A DNA stretch of 64,000 nt from Croceimicrobium sp965656185 (GTDB taxonomy: Bacteria; Bacteroidota; Bacteroidia; Flavobacteriales; Schleiferiaceae). Numbering within the stretch: position 1 is the stretch's first letter; each line of letters starts with the position of its first letter. A program made the translations under genes and the position numbers. Shown piece after piece: positions 56,319 through 64,000 of this stretch. Under the pieces are notes generated by a model that was given only the letters and a program-made list of their open reading frames with translations, was not told the DNA's origin and did not search any database. Where the stretch lies: contig CBFHJH010000001.1 in assembly GCA_965656185.1 (NCBI GenBank), positions 372,001-436,000 of the forward strand. The letters run 5' to 3'.

Positions 56319-57074
56319 ATGGATGATTTGCTTCCTTTTTTAATCGACCTGCATAAAAATAATCCTCGCCAAGCTCCTGGCAGTGATGCCAATAGCGCCA
56401 AAGCTTTAGAATTTCTGGATCTGCCAGACCAGCGAGATTTACAAATAGCTGACGTAGGTTGTGGTACTGGAGCCCAGACTTTTAGCTTAGCTCAAAGGTT
56501 AAATGGCCACATTTATGCCATTGACCTTTCCCAAGAGTTTCTAGATGAGTTAAAACTTAGGTTGGCAAAATTGAAGCTTAGGGCCTCCATTGAGACCCTT
56601 ACCTGTGATATGGCCAATCTACCATTTGCCAAAGAATCCTTAGACCTGATATGGGCCGAAGGATCTATTTACAATTTAGGTTTTAAGAAAGGCTTGAGTA
56701 ATTGGAAGGACTATTTGCGTCCTGGCGGTTATATGGCCTTGAGTGAGCTCAGTTGGCTTAAAGATCGTAGACCTAAACCCATCGAAACGCATTGGAAACT
56801 AGAATATCCAGGCATTCAAAATATCCCTGGTAATATTCAAACCATTTTCGATCAGAACTTAGAAAGCCTGGGTCATTTTATGGTTCCCGTTGAAGACTGG
56901 AAAACCAACTACTATAAACCGCTAGAAAAGTCTTTTGCACCCTTCTTAGAAAGGAACAAAATGAGCCCTTATGCACAAAGTATTGTGGAAGGAGAAAAAG
57001 CCGAAATAGCCATATTTGATAAGTATTCGCAATACTTTGGCTATGTATTTTACCTGATCCGTAAGCCCGCTTAG
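56319..57074 (+). CDS. Class I SAM-dependent methyltransferase
   Basis: The 251-residue soluble protein has the SAM fold: motif I LQIADVGCGTGAQTFSLAQRL, an acidic residue in IYAIDLSQEFLDEL, LTCDMANLPFAKESLDLIWAEGSIYNLGF (motifs II/III), and LRPGGYMALSELSWL. These resemble the Methyltransf_11/25 group. The acceptor is unknown. Its first 20 residues look like a charged N-terminal extension (LIDLHKNNPRQAPGSDANSAK). The stop codon overlaps the TonB-C gene on the other strand by 4 bases (TTAG, read TAG on plus and TAA on minus). Confidence 0.88.
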   Translation: MDDLLPFLIDLHKNNPRQAPGSDANSAKALEFLDLPDQRDLQIADVGCGTGAQTFSLAQRLNGHIYAIDLSQEFLDELKLRLAKLKLRASIETLTCDMANLPFAKESLDLIWAEGSIYNLGFKKGLSNWKDYLRPGGYMALSELSWLKDRRPKPIETHWKLEYPGIQNIPGNIQTIFDQNLESLGHFMVPVEDWKTNYYKPLEKSFAPFLERNKMSPYAQSIVEGEKAEIAIFDKYSQYFGYVFYLIRKPA

Positions 57075-58282
57075 GGCTTTACCTCTAGCACCACGGTATG
57101 GTACATCATCACGGCTTTGCCATTTATAGTGGCTGGTCCTTCGAAATTGAGACCATTCAAGGTTGAAAGGGCTACATTATCTAATACATGGTCTATACCT
57201 CGTACCGCTTTTTTGCTGCTAATCTCACCTTGAGTATTAACCACAAATTGGATAAAAATACGCCCCATAGGTGGATGCTCTAAGGCCTTGAGCTGCTCAG
57301 GATAGCTAAATTGTGAATTGACGTGTCGTATAACTGCTTGCTCGAAACAATATTTGCTTTCATCGTCATTTGGAGCCGATTTACAGGCAGCTAATGAAGG
57401 TGGGCGGTCTACTACGTCGATATTAAATGTTTCACTATGATCGCCTAGACCTGGTAGTTCAGGGCTTTCCGACTCATTCTGATTGCGCTCTTCTACCTGA
57501 GTTCCCCCACCAGATTTTTCGAAGATGATGTCTTTTAATTTCTCGGCAGCCTCTCCTAAGTCGCCTAAATCAGGCATTTCGCTTGGCATAGGACTACCCC
57601 CTGGTCCCATTTCCGGTAAGTCTTCCTCCACTTCTTCTTCTCCTTCTACCGGCTCTACTCCTCCACCTGGTGCAGGAGGTGCCGCATCTACACCCCCCAT
57701 TTGCATCGGGTCTTGGGGGTAAAAGATCAATTTGCTAGCCATTAAGCGATCTATTACACTCTTTCCTAGGTCTGGAACTTGGGCGTAATTCGTTTTAAAG
57801 GCCTGTAAAGAAAGGTAATCTCGGTAGCCGTTTAAAGCGCTGGCTAATTCACGGATAAGTGGTAAAGCCGCTTCTACCTTTGATGGATCGAATTGAGCCA
57901 CCGCAATACCTTCAGTAAAATAAAATGTACCGGTATAGGGTGTTGAACCATCAATGGAATCCGACATCATTGGGCTATTGGACGGGTTCTTAAGAAAAGT
58001 GATCAAGCTGGGTTTTACCATGGACAATCGCATCGGTTCCATAGCCACTATATATTGCCCTGCTCCCATAACTTGGGCTAGAAATAAATTATTCCTTTTA
58101 ATTGCATCCGGTGCAAAAGCACCTGCCTTTGAAGATTGCGCCTCTACCGCTTGTTGTACCGATATTCCCAGCTGAGGAGAATCTGGGTCATCCAAAATCT
58201 GCTTAATGGGATCATTAAAATACTGGCCACTCAAATTAAGACTGAACAGGGCTAAGGATACAAGGGAAAGAAGGAACTTCAT
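57071..58282 (-). CDS. Secreted protein with acidic/proline linker and TonB C-terminal domain
   Basis: The 403-residue protein has a signal peptide (KFLLSLVSLALFSLNLSGQ). An uncharacterised N-terminal domain spans about residues 20-200. A low-complexity Pro/Gly/Glu linker follows around residues 205-290 (GGVEPVEGEEEVEEDLP), and the C-terminus is a TonB-like domain: HVNSQFSYPEQLKALEHPPMG and IFIQFVVNTQGEISSKKAV, then MMYHTVVLEVKP. The linker is acidic, not the basic Lys-Pro type of TonB. It starts at ATG 58282, 10 bases after the LEA lipoprotein gene ends. It is the last gene of the 57071-64000 envelope block; its role is unknown. Confidence 0.8.
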   Translation of the reverse strand: MKFLLSLVSLALFSLNLSGQYFNDPIKQILDDPDSPQLGISVQQAVEAQSSKAGAFAPDAIKRNNLFLAQVMGAGQYIVAMEPMRLSMVKPSLITFLKNPSNSPMMSDSIDGSTPYTGTFYFTEGIAVAQFDPSKVEAALPLIRELASALNGYRDYLSLQAFKTNYAQVPDLGKSVIDRLMASKLIFYPQDPMQMGGVDAAPPAPGGGVEPVEGEEEVEEDLPEMGPGGSPMPSEMPDLGDLGEAAEKLKDIIFEKSGGGTQVEERNQNESESPELPGLGDHSETFNIDVVDRPPSLAACKSAPNDDESKYCFEQAVIRHVNSQFSYPEQLKALEHPPMGRIFIQFVVNTQGEISSKKAVRGIDHVLDNVALSTLNGLNFEGPATINGKAVMMYHTVVLEVKP

Positions 58283-58292
58283 AGGCAATATT

Positions 58293-59201
58293 TTAGAGTA
58301 GGTCGCTTAAGTTTAGTTTCACTTCCTTATTAAAAGCCAAAGGAATCTCAAAGGTATGTCCATTGATCTCCAAGGTCATATTTCCTTCCACGTAAACATC
58401 TTGGTCTAGTTTCTTAGAGCTCAAAACATCCGCATTTCCCATTAGGCTTAGGGTATTTACGGCAATGTCGATTGGAACTACTAAAGTGTCGTATGGATTG
58501 AAGTTCAAGGTATCTTGCAACTCCCATTCCGCTACGGTAGGCTTATTTTCGGCCAACTTCATCCCGAGATCCATACTGTGTACCGAGAAACTCACGCCAT
58601 TATCGTTAACCAAGGTAGCATCGGTGTGTATTACCAGTTTAGTGAAGCTGGAACCTTCTCCTAAGCTAAAGTTCCCGAAGGTCTCCCCTTCAGACTCTTC
58701 TGAGAACTTCTCTTCTAAAAAGTTCTGCATTTGGTCGTAATAAGAGAACTCGACCTCTTGATCTAAGGAAGAGCTCATGTTCAAACCATAAACGGTATAC
58801 TTGGCACGGCCATCGACCTCCCAAATTAGGGTATCGGTTACCATGATCCTTCCTTGCTCCTTTTCCAAAAAATCAAGGTCGATATCGGCCTCTACCGGAA
58901 TTTCCACCTTACCACGAGGAGAGATCTTGAATTTCTCTTCCATTTCAAACGAAGCCAATAGTTTGTCATCGTAATCGATATCGAAATTGGATTCGATCAA
59001 ATTGATCTTTAAAATGGATGGATTGTTGATATGGAACATCATCGACAACTGTAATTTATCGTCTTTGATACCTACGATCTTCAAATCAGACACATCCTCT
59101 AGTTCGGGCTTTTGGGTGCAACCAGAAACGCCGAAAATAAGTACGATAAGGGCTATAATGCCAATGGAGCTAAACGCTATCTTTTTTCTTGAGAAAGACA
59201 T
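58293..59201 (-). CDS. LEA type 2 family lipoprotein
   Basis: The 302-residue product has a lipobox (LIFGVSGC, cysteine 28) and then LEA_2-like repeats: SMMFHINNPSILKINLIESNFDI with IDYDDKLLASFEM, a second unit near DLGMKLAENKPTVAEWEL, and IPLAFNKEVKLNLSDLL at the end. LEA type 2 domains have an immunoglobulin-like fold and are common in envelope lipoproteins; their function here is not known. The first 32 bases of the gene overlap the end of the FHA-ABC gene, so translation is coupled. The lipoprotein is probably periplasmic-facing or outer-membrane bound. Confidence 0.85.
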   Translation of the reverse strand: MSFSRKKIAFSSIGIIALIVLIFGVSGCTQKPELEDVSDLKIVGIKDDKLQLSMMFHINNPSILKINLIESNFDIDYDDKLLASFEMEEKFKISPRGKVEIPVEADIDLDFLEKEQGRIMVTDTLIWEVDGRAKYTVYGLNMSSSLDQEVEFSYYDQMQNFLEEKFSEESEGETFGNFSLGEGSSFTKLVIHTDATLVNDNGVSFSVHSMDLGMKLAENKPTVAEWELQDTLNFNPYDTLVVPIDIAVNTLSLMGNADVLSSKKLDQDVYVEGNMTLEINGHTFEIPLAFNKEVKLNLSDLL

Positions 59202-61647
59202 AAATAAGGATATAAAATATAATATTTAAGGCCATCATGGCGCCTATGTTGGAGCTCATAGAATTCATGAAATCTCCTATTAGGTCACCATTATCAACCA
59301 AATCTTCGTTGTAAAAATCGAGTAATGAAAGGGCACTACGAGGAACCGCTTCTGTTTCATTAGGATCCATCATATTATTGATGATCTTCGTTCCGTCAGG
59401 CAAGTTATTAGTATCGGTCTTCATGGTTGGTAAATATGCCATGACGCTCTCGATATCCTTAGGTACTTCTGCCAGATCCCCATCGTACACGGAGCCGTCC
59501 TGAACCCTAGCTAATCCTTCTGTACCCCATCGGCCAAAGGTTAAGAATGAAAGCAATTCCATGCCCCAATTGTCGATCTTAGTAATTACCCCGGCCAACA
59601 TAATTTGAGGCATTAAAGCGATCGGTACTACCGTCATTACTTTCTCAGTATTATCGAAAACAGCTGAAAGCATTAAGCCCAATAAAGTAGAGGAAACCGC
59701 TAAGAAGGTCATGAAGCCAAAAGTGGCCAGAAAGTTTTGTTGAAATACCTCTTCAAATCCTTCTAAGGGAAAGAGCTTAAAGCGGAAGTAAATAATTAAC
59801 TCGAAGACAAATAGTTGCACCATCGATATCAGCGTAAGCACAGAAATCTTGCTTAACACATAGGCATTGATCCATAAGTTGAACATGCGTTCTCTTTTAT
59901 AGATCGATTGCTCTGAAACGATCTCCTTAGCCGCATTACTTACCCCAAACCAGATTGAAGCAATAGCCATCAAGAACATGGCTCCTAATTGGAATTCGTT
60001 GAAAATGACCGAAATCAGCGCTCCAATAATGAGAGGCTGCGCCAATAACAAGAGGAGATTTCCTTTGTCGTTAAATTTGATCTGGAAATACCGACGGCTT
60101 AACCAACTGAGCTGATGAAAGAAAGGCTCTCTTTTGGTAGGACTTACTTGACTTTGACCATGCTTAAAATTATCCTCACTTTGGGCGCCACTGTATCGTT
60201 TTTGATAATAGTCGTTGGCCACCTGTTTGTTACTAAGCAATCCGTATACTTGAACGATACTCTCCTTATCGAAGTGGCCCATAATATCATCGGCCTTTCC
60301 GTAGAAGACATGTACCCCACCCGAACCTAAGAAGCATACGTCATCCACGTAATTTAGGTCCTCAGGCTTGTGGGTAACCATAATTATGGTTGTACCTCTC
60401 GCTTTGAGATTGTTCAGCTTAGTTAGGAATTCATGGATCGATTCGGGATCCAAGGGCGAAGTAGGCTCGTCTAAGAATAAGATAGTTGGATCAGTCAAGA
60501 GCTCCACCGCAATACTGAGACGTTTTCGCTCACCACCCGAAAGGGATGCTACCGTTTTATAGTAGATCGCCTTAGTTTTATCTTCGTCGAACAAACTCAT
60601 TAATACCGACATGATCTTTTCTTGGATCATTTGCTTCGGTGTCTCCTTGGGCATGCGCAGTTTCGCACAGAAGAACATAGTTTGCTCTACAGTTAACTCG
60701 CGATGAATAATATCATCTTGTGGCACGTAGCCGATCTTCTTCTTCAGGAGCGGAAAATGATCAACTAGGTCTAAACCATGAATCTTTACCGTCCCGCTAG
60801 TGGCTGGATTATCAGCATTTAAAACCTTAAGTAAAGTAGACTTCCCACAGCCCGAAGGGCCCATTACCGCTACAAACTTTCCATAAGGGATATTTAAATT
60901 GAGCTGCTTCAGTCCAACATAACCGTTGGGATACTTTTTTTCAATTCCCTGAGCCTTAATAGCAACTTCTTGTCTAAGGTCTGAATAACCTTGACTAAGC
61001 GAAAAAACATGCAGGCAGATAAATACCTGGTCATTAGGTCCGATCGGCGTTTTGCCAAATACCCTTTTGCTGTTAACAAATACGCCATTGCGGCTATTGA
61101 GGTCAACAACATACCACTGACCATTTTCAAGCACGAATTGGGCGTGATTACGACTAACGGTTAAATCACTTGGGTCGATCTTAAAATCGTTGCCTTCACC
61201 ACGGCCTACCCTAATCGGACGACCTTGAGAAACCATTGATAAGAAGAGACCAGTTTGCGCATTATGCTGAAACTCAACTTGCGATTCGGCCGGTTGAGCC
61301 TTAGTATTGGGCGCTTCTTGTGGGGCTGCCTGTACAGGTGCTAGCTCACTCAAAACAAGCTCTACCGATCCAGCTTTCAATTGATCTCCGGGGCTGATTG
61401 CGTAAGCTTGCGCCGCATTGAGCTGATTGCCGTTTACGAAGACCCCATTAGTACTGTTGGTGTCGATTATCTGGATCTTTCCGCCATCGACAAATATCTG
61501 AAGGTGAGCCCTGGATAGAGATCCACTAGGGTCCTCTACTTCAAAACTTGCTCCTCCGCCCTTGCGACCAACCGAGATCTGGCGACCTTCTTCAAAGCTA
61601 AATTCTTGTCCGGTGGCTTTAACTGTAAGTTTATATTGTGCCGCCAA
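59170..61647 (-). CDS. Double-FHA, ABCG-type ATP-binding and permease fusion
   Basis: This 825-residue polypeptide is a half-transporter with regulatory N-terminus. FHA1 is at about residues 25-98 (VGRKGGG...SLSRAHLQI...TNSTNGVFVNG). FHA2 is at about 146-218 (VGRGEGNDFK...TVSRNHAQF...NSRNGVFVNS); FHA domains bind phosphothreonine peptides. The ABC domain follows with Walker A GPSGCGKST (263-271), ABCG-like signature SLSGGERKRLSIA (369-), and Walker B LFLDEPTSPLD, where the usual glycine of the D-loop region is proline. An ABC2-type membrane domain is at about 535-825. The start appears to be TTG 61647, as a stop lies upstream and no other start precedes FHA1. It is 5 bases after the M48 gene. 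Confidence 0.92.
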   Translation of the reverse strand: MAAQYKLTVKATGQEFSFEEGRQISVGRKGGGASFEVEDPSGSLSRAHLQIFVDGGKIQIIDTNSTNGVFVNGNQLNAAQAYAISPGDQLKAGSVELVLSELAPVQAAPQEAPNTKAQPAESQVEFQHNAQTGLFLSMVSQGRPIRVGRGEGNDFKIDPSDLTVSRNHAQFVLENGQWYVVDLNSRNGVFVNSKRVFGKTPIGPNDQVFICLHVFSLSQGYSDLRQEVAIKAQGIEKKYPNGYVGLKQLNLNIPYGKFVAVMGPSGCGKSTLLKVLNADNPATSGTVKIHGLDLVDHFPLLKKKIGYVPQDDIIHRELTVEQTMFFCAKLRMPKETPKQMIQEKIMSVLMSLFDEDKTKAIYYKTVASLSGGERKRLSIAVELLTDPTILFLDEPTSPLDPESIHEFLTKLNNLKARGTTIIMVTHKPEDLNYVDDVCFLGSGGVHVFYGKADDIMGHFDKESIVQVYGLLSNKQVANDYYQKRYSGAQSEDNFKHGQSQVSPTKREPFFHQLSWLSRRYFQIKFNDKGNLLLLLAQPLIIGALISVIFNEFQLGAMFLMAIASIWFGVSNAAKEIVSEQSIYKRERMFNLWINAYVLSKISVLTLISMVQLFVFELIIYFRFKLFPLEGFEEVFQQNFLATFGFMTFLAVSSTLLGLMLSAVFDNTEKVMTVVPIALMPQIMLAGVITKIDNWGMELLSFLTFGRWGTEGLARVQDGSVYDGDLAEVPKDIESVMAYLPTMKTDTNNLPDGTKIINNMMDPNETEAVPRSALSLLDFYNEDLVDNGDLIGDFMNSMSSNIGAMMALNIIFYILIYVFLKKKDSV

Positions 61648-61652
61648 TCTGC

Positions 61653-62492
61653 TTACTGATTATTTAGGTAATAGTTGATACAGTTAATACGGTCCTTAGA
61701 ATAAGGATGCGTGCGAGTTAATTTCTCCATTGCATCAGGACTGGTTTGTTCGTACTGAGCAATGCGCTTAAAGAAATCGGCAAATTTTAAAGGGTTGAAA
61801 CCAGCTGCTTTGGCCATATAAAAGGCGTTGCGGTCTGCTTCGTATTCATCAACCTGACCAAATGGTAAGTAGGCATTATTGGTCATTTCAATCAACTTAT
61901 CTTGATAATCTTCCATATTGTAGCTTGTGCTGAGCTCTTGCATAACCATGATGCGTTTCACCTTACGACTCACGTGTTCCAGATCGATATGGGTGATTTC
62001 GTGGGCGATAATGAAAGCCAATTCATCTACGGACTTGATAAAGCCCAAAAGCCCTGTGGTGATGTAAATAAAGCCTCCATTTGTAGCAAAGGCATTGATA
62101 TTATCATCTTCAACGATAGTTAAGCTGTAGGTAATTCCTTTACGTTGTACATAAGGAGAGATTACCGTGTCTACCAACATGGTACTCAACTGGTTTTCGA
62201 GCAAGGGATTGGCCACAAAATTCATTTCACGGCGTAAGTGCTCTCTCGCAGCCTTTCCGATCTCAAATTCTTCTTCTATGGTCAATTCTACCGCGGCATC
62301 CAATAAGGAGTTTTCCATTTTACGAGTGGCGGCGGCAAAACCGTCTAGACCACTACCGCAATTATCAAAGACTTCATAGTCCTTCATCGCATCTTCATAG
62401 GTCTTCTGAATATCCTCAAAAGGATTATCAACTTGAGCGCTTAAACCCAAACTAAAGATCAAGGCGGCAAAAAGGGTGCTGAGTTTGTTCAT
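61653..62492 (-). CDS. M48 family metalloprotease
   Basis: The 279-residue protein has a signal peptide (MNKLSTLFAALIFSLGLSAQ) and a gluzincin active site: FIIAHEITHIDLEH (zinc-binding HEITH at 164-168) with the third ligand in VDEYEADRNAFYMA (residue about 216). NAFATNGGFIYITTGLLGF upstream is a hallmark of the BepA/LoiP-type M48 family. Those proteases degrade or process misassembled outer-membrane proteins in the periplasm, so a surveillance role is plausible. It lies between the FtsX-type permease gene (18 bases) and the FHA-ABC gene (5 bases), so the three are very likely one operon. Confidence 0.9.
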   Translation of the reverse strand: MNKLSTLFAALIFSLGLSAQVDNPFEDIQKTYEDAMKDYEVFDNCGSGLDGFAAATRKMENSLLDAAVELTIEEEFEIGKAAREHLRREMNFVANPLLENQLSTMLVDTVISPYVQRKGITYSLTIVEDDNINAFATNGGFIYITTGLLGFIKSVDELAFIIAHEITHIDLEHVSRKVKRIMVMQELSTSYNMEDYQDKLIEMTNNAYLPFGQVDEYEADRNAFYMAKAAGFNPLKFADFFKRIAQYEQTSPDAMEKLTRTHPYSKDRINCINYYLNNQ

Positions 62493-62510
62493 GGTTGTAT
62501 TGATTGGTTA

Positions 62511-64000
62511 TTAACGTCCGTAAATAAGATCTCCCGGGGTGGTGCCTTTTAATTTTTGATACACCAAGAAATAAATGATCATAACCGGTAAGATCATAAA
62601 GCTAAATATATAGAGAAACTTCAATTCTAGAGCAAAGAGAGTTTCATTAGGGTCATCCAGAGAGAGATCGGGGGTGATCAACAAACGGTTGATACTATCG
62701 CCAAGCAAGTAGGCCAATAAAAAGCCGATGATGAATACGCCAGATACGATGATCACTGCAACCCCGGAGTACACCAAGGTTATCGTGAAATTAGAAAGGC
62801 CAAAAGCCTTGAGTGTACCCAAGCTAGCTTTATTGCGATCGATATGCTCTACAATGGTCTTGGAAATGATGTAGATTATAATGGTGATCGTGAAAAGCGT
62901 AAGAATAATCGAGAGGATCTCAGAGATCTTATTGAAGACACTAAAGTTCTTCGCCGACTCCACATCATTGAGGTTCACGGTTAGGTCATATCTCGTTTGC
63001 AGGTAATTAGCCATGCGAGGAACCGAATCCAATTGTTCGAATTCCAAAACGAAATAATCATTGTTATTCACTCTTAACTCTCCCCGGTTAACTCGATCGT
63101 AGGGTAAGTATGTAAAATAGCGGTAATCTTCCTTAGCAAAACAATCCGCTAATTTATCAGCAGTAGGTGCCTTGAGTTTTGGGTCAAAGAATTCAACCTG
63201 AAGCTTGTAACCTTTGGTGTAGACCCCTTTATCATAAGTCAAATTGAAATCCTGATCGCTACCAATACAGGCTTCAACCTCGGCTTTAATTTCTGTCTGC
63301 GATCTATCACTGGCAATAAATGCACTGATATTATTCTGATAAGCAGCCTCGCCTTCGTCGAATGGAGAATGCTCATAGCGATTGGTAATAGAATAAAACG
63401 CCTTTTCGGTAAAGAAAGCCCCCATCTTATCGGGCAATTTATCGGCAATACCAGCGATCAAAATTGGAACAGTGATAGGTTTTTCATCGCCGTAACGCGG
63501 AACGTGATTTAAGTAAAGTGGCGGATTATCGATATCATAACCCAGCTTGATGAGTAGGTCTTTACTAACTACGGCAGACCACTCTGACTCTTCCATTCTA
63601 ATTAGCTTCTCCTGGGTGAGTAAGAGCTTGCTTGCCTCTTCTCTAAATAGGAAGCGGTAGAGATGTGTTTCCGGATCGATGGGTCTAATTCGTGTACGAT
63701 TAACCTTGCCATTGTATCCTTCAAAAAGAATCCGTCCGGTAGGTACGAAATGAGTTTCCTTTATACCGAAGTCGCCCAAGGTCTCAGGCTTAGCGAACTC
63801 ATTGCGCAGTTCTTCTTGGTAGTTAGGGCGATTTTCGATAGAACCGGGCAGATTCACACTGAGAAACTTGATAAATGGACTGTCCATTCGTTCCTTCAAG
63901 AACTCTGCTGTACCGGAGCTAAAACCGATAGACCAGAGCGCTAGGAACATGATGCCAATAACACCTAAGATCATAGCCCACTTTGCCAAAAAGGACTTCA
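62511..64000 (-). CDS. FtsX/MacB-type ABC transporter permease, start at or beyond the window edge
   Basis: At least 492 residues are visible. The protein has an N-terminal transmembrane segment (WAMILGVIGIMFLALWSIGF), a long extracytoplasmic domain (about residues 30-350) and three C-terminal membrane segments (ISEILSIILTLFTITIIIYIISK, VAVIIVSGVFIIGFLLAYLL, LYIFSFMILPVMIIYFLVY), a typical FtsX/MacB-type layout. The cytoplasmic segment TIVEHIDRNKASLGTLKAFG matches the conserved FtsX loop. In frame, upstream codons read AAG TCC TTT TTG GCA AAG; an ATG would result if base 64001 is T, so the true start is probably at the edge. The ATPase partner is not visible here; it may lie just to the right. 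Confidence 0.87.
   Translation of the reverse strand, partial: KSFLAKWAMILGVIGIMFLALWSIGFSSGTAEFLKERMDSPFIKFLSVNLPGSIENRPNYQEELRNEFAKPETLGDFGIKETHFVPTGRILFEGYNGKVNRTRIRPIDPETHLYRFLFREEASKLLLTQEKLIRMEESEWSAVVSKDLLIKLGYDIDNPPLYLNHVPRYGDEKPITVPILIAGIADKLPDKMGAFFTEKAFYSITNRYEHSPFDEGEAAYQNNISAFIASDRSQTEIKAEVEACIGSDQDFNLTYDKGVYTKGYKLQVEFFDPKLKAPTADKLADCFAKEDYRYFTYLPYDRVNRGELRVNNNDYFVLEFEQLDSVPRMANYLQTRYDLTVNLNDVESAKNFSVFNKISEILSIILTLFTITIIIYIISKTIVEHIDRNKASLGTLKAFGLSNFTITLVYSGVAVIIVSGVFIIGFLLAYLLGDSINRLLITPDLSLDDPNETLFALELKFLYIFSFMILPVMIIYFLVYQKLKGTTPGDLIYGR

Overview
The window reads as a chromosomal segment of a free-living, probably marine member of the Bacteroidota, order Flavobacteriales. Four things support this. 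Promoters fit the Bacteroidota -33/-7 pattern (TTG, about 17-20 bases, TAnnTTTG). Many families are typical of the phylum (DUF4835/PorD-like, DUF2911, DUF2807, DUF2147, DUF6268, DUF6588, LEA-type lipoproteins, TonB-C proteins). The order bamD-rpoZ-coaBC-DUF4835-recN is common in Flavobacteria. The gene set is a compact, moderate-GC aerobic heterotroph set. An AlkB-type alkane hydroxylase hints at hydrocarbon or lipid use. The exact family cannot be fixed from this sequence; a lineage outside Flavobacteriaceae (Cryomorphaceae/Schleiferiaceae-like) is only a guess.

Layout. 1-1787: left-edge fragment of cobT preceded by a surface beta-propeller lipoprotein resembling the B12-binding BtuG type. 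1803-6696: minus-strand housekeeping operon bamD, rpoZ, coaBC, PorD-like, recN. 6756-8607: a glycosyltransferase and an LpxH-like phosphoesterase. 8742-11280: KdsC-like HAD phosphatase, DUF2911 protein, alpha/beta hydrolase. 11260-16854: DNA-repair-rich stretch (DnaQ/GIY-YIG fusion, zincless Fpg, RecQ) with small genes. 16890-21100: outer-membrane protein, fmt, HU, prmC, sucD. 21191-23869: zinc ribbon, His-tailed membrane protein, CrtA-like oxygenase and nhaA, apparently one operon. 24021-28430: CBS, NTF2-like, DUF6268, UspA, DUF2147, lipoprotein and hydrolase genes. 28506-34962: DEAD helicase, secreted NTF2-like protein, Bcr/CflA exporter, PhzF, AlbA_2 protein, zinc ribbon, ABC-F. 34959-42496: AlkB, family-2 glycosyltransferase, MiaE, a 1037-residue sortilin-like propeller protein and an FAD oxidoreductase. 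42521-47771: thioredoxin-like proteins, 3-hydroxybutyryl-CoA dehydrogenase, phosphohexomutase and a GIN-domain repeat protein. 47860-52314: HtpG, acetyl-CoA hydrolase/transferase, FabH. 52409-57074: WG-like protein, TonB-C protein, orphan histidine kinase, secreted protein, methyltransferase. 57071-64000: minus-strand envelope block (FtsX-type permease, M48 protease, double-FHA/ABCG transporter, LEA lipoprotein, TonB-C protein).

Most of the window is ordinary core genome. There is no IS element, prophage, integrase, CRISPR array, tRNA or rRNA that I can recognise, and no gene-free stretch longer than about 210 bases. The most unusual local system is the right-hand envelope block, where a phosphopeptide-reading (FHA) ABC transporter is packed with a periplasmic-type protease, an FtsX-like permease and two envelope proteins. 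Next are the BtuG-like/cobT pair and the zincless Fpg. Several starts were moved inward from the longest possible frame because a terminator, a promoter element or a required N-terminal residue excludes the longer version.
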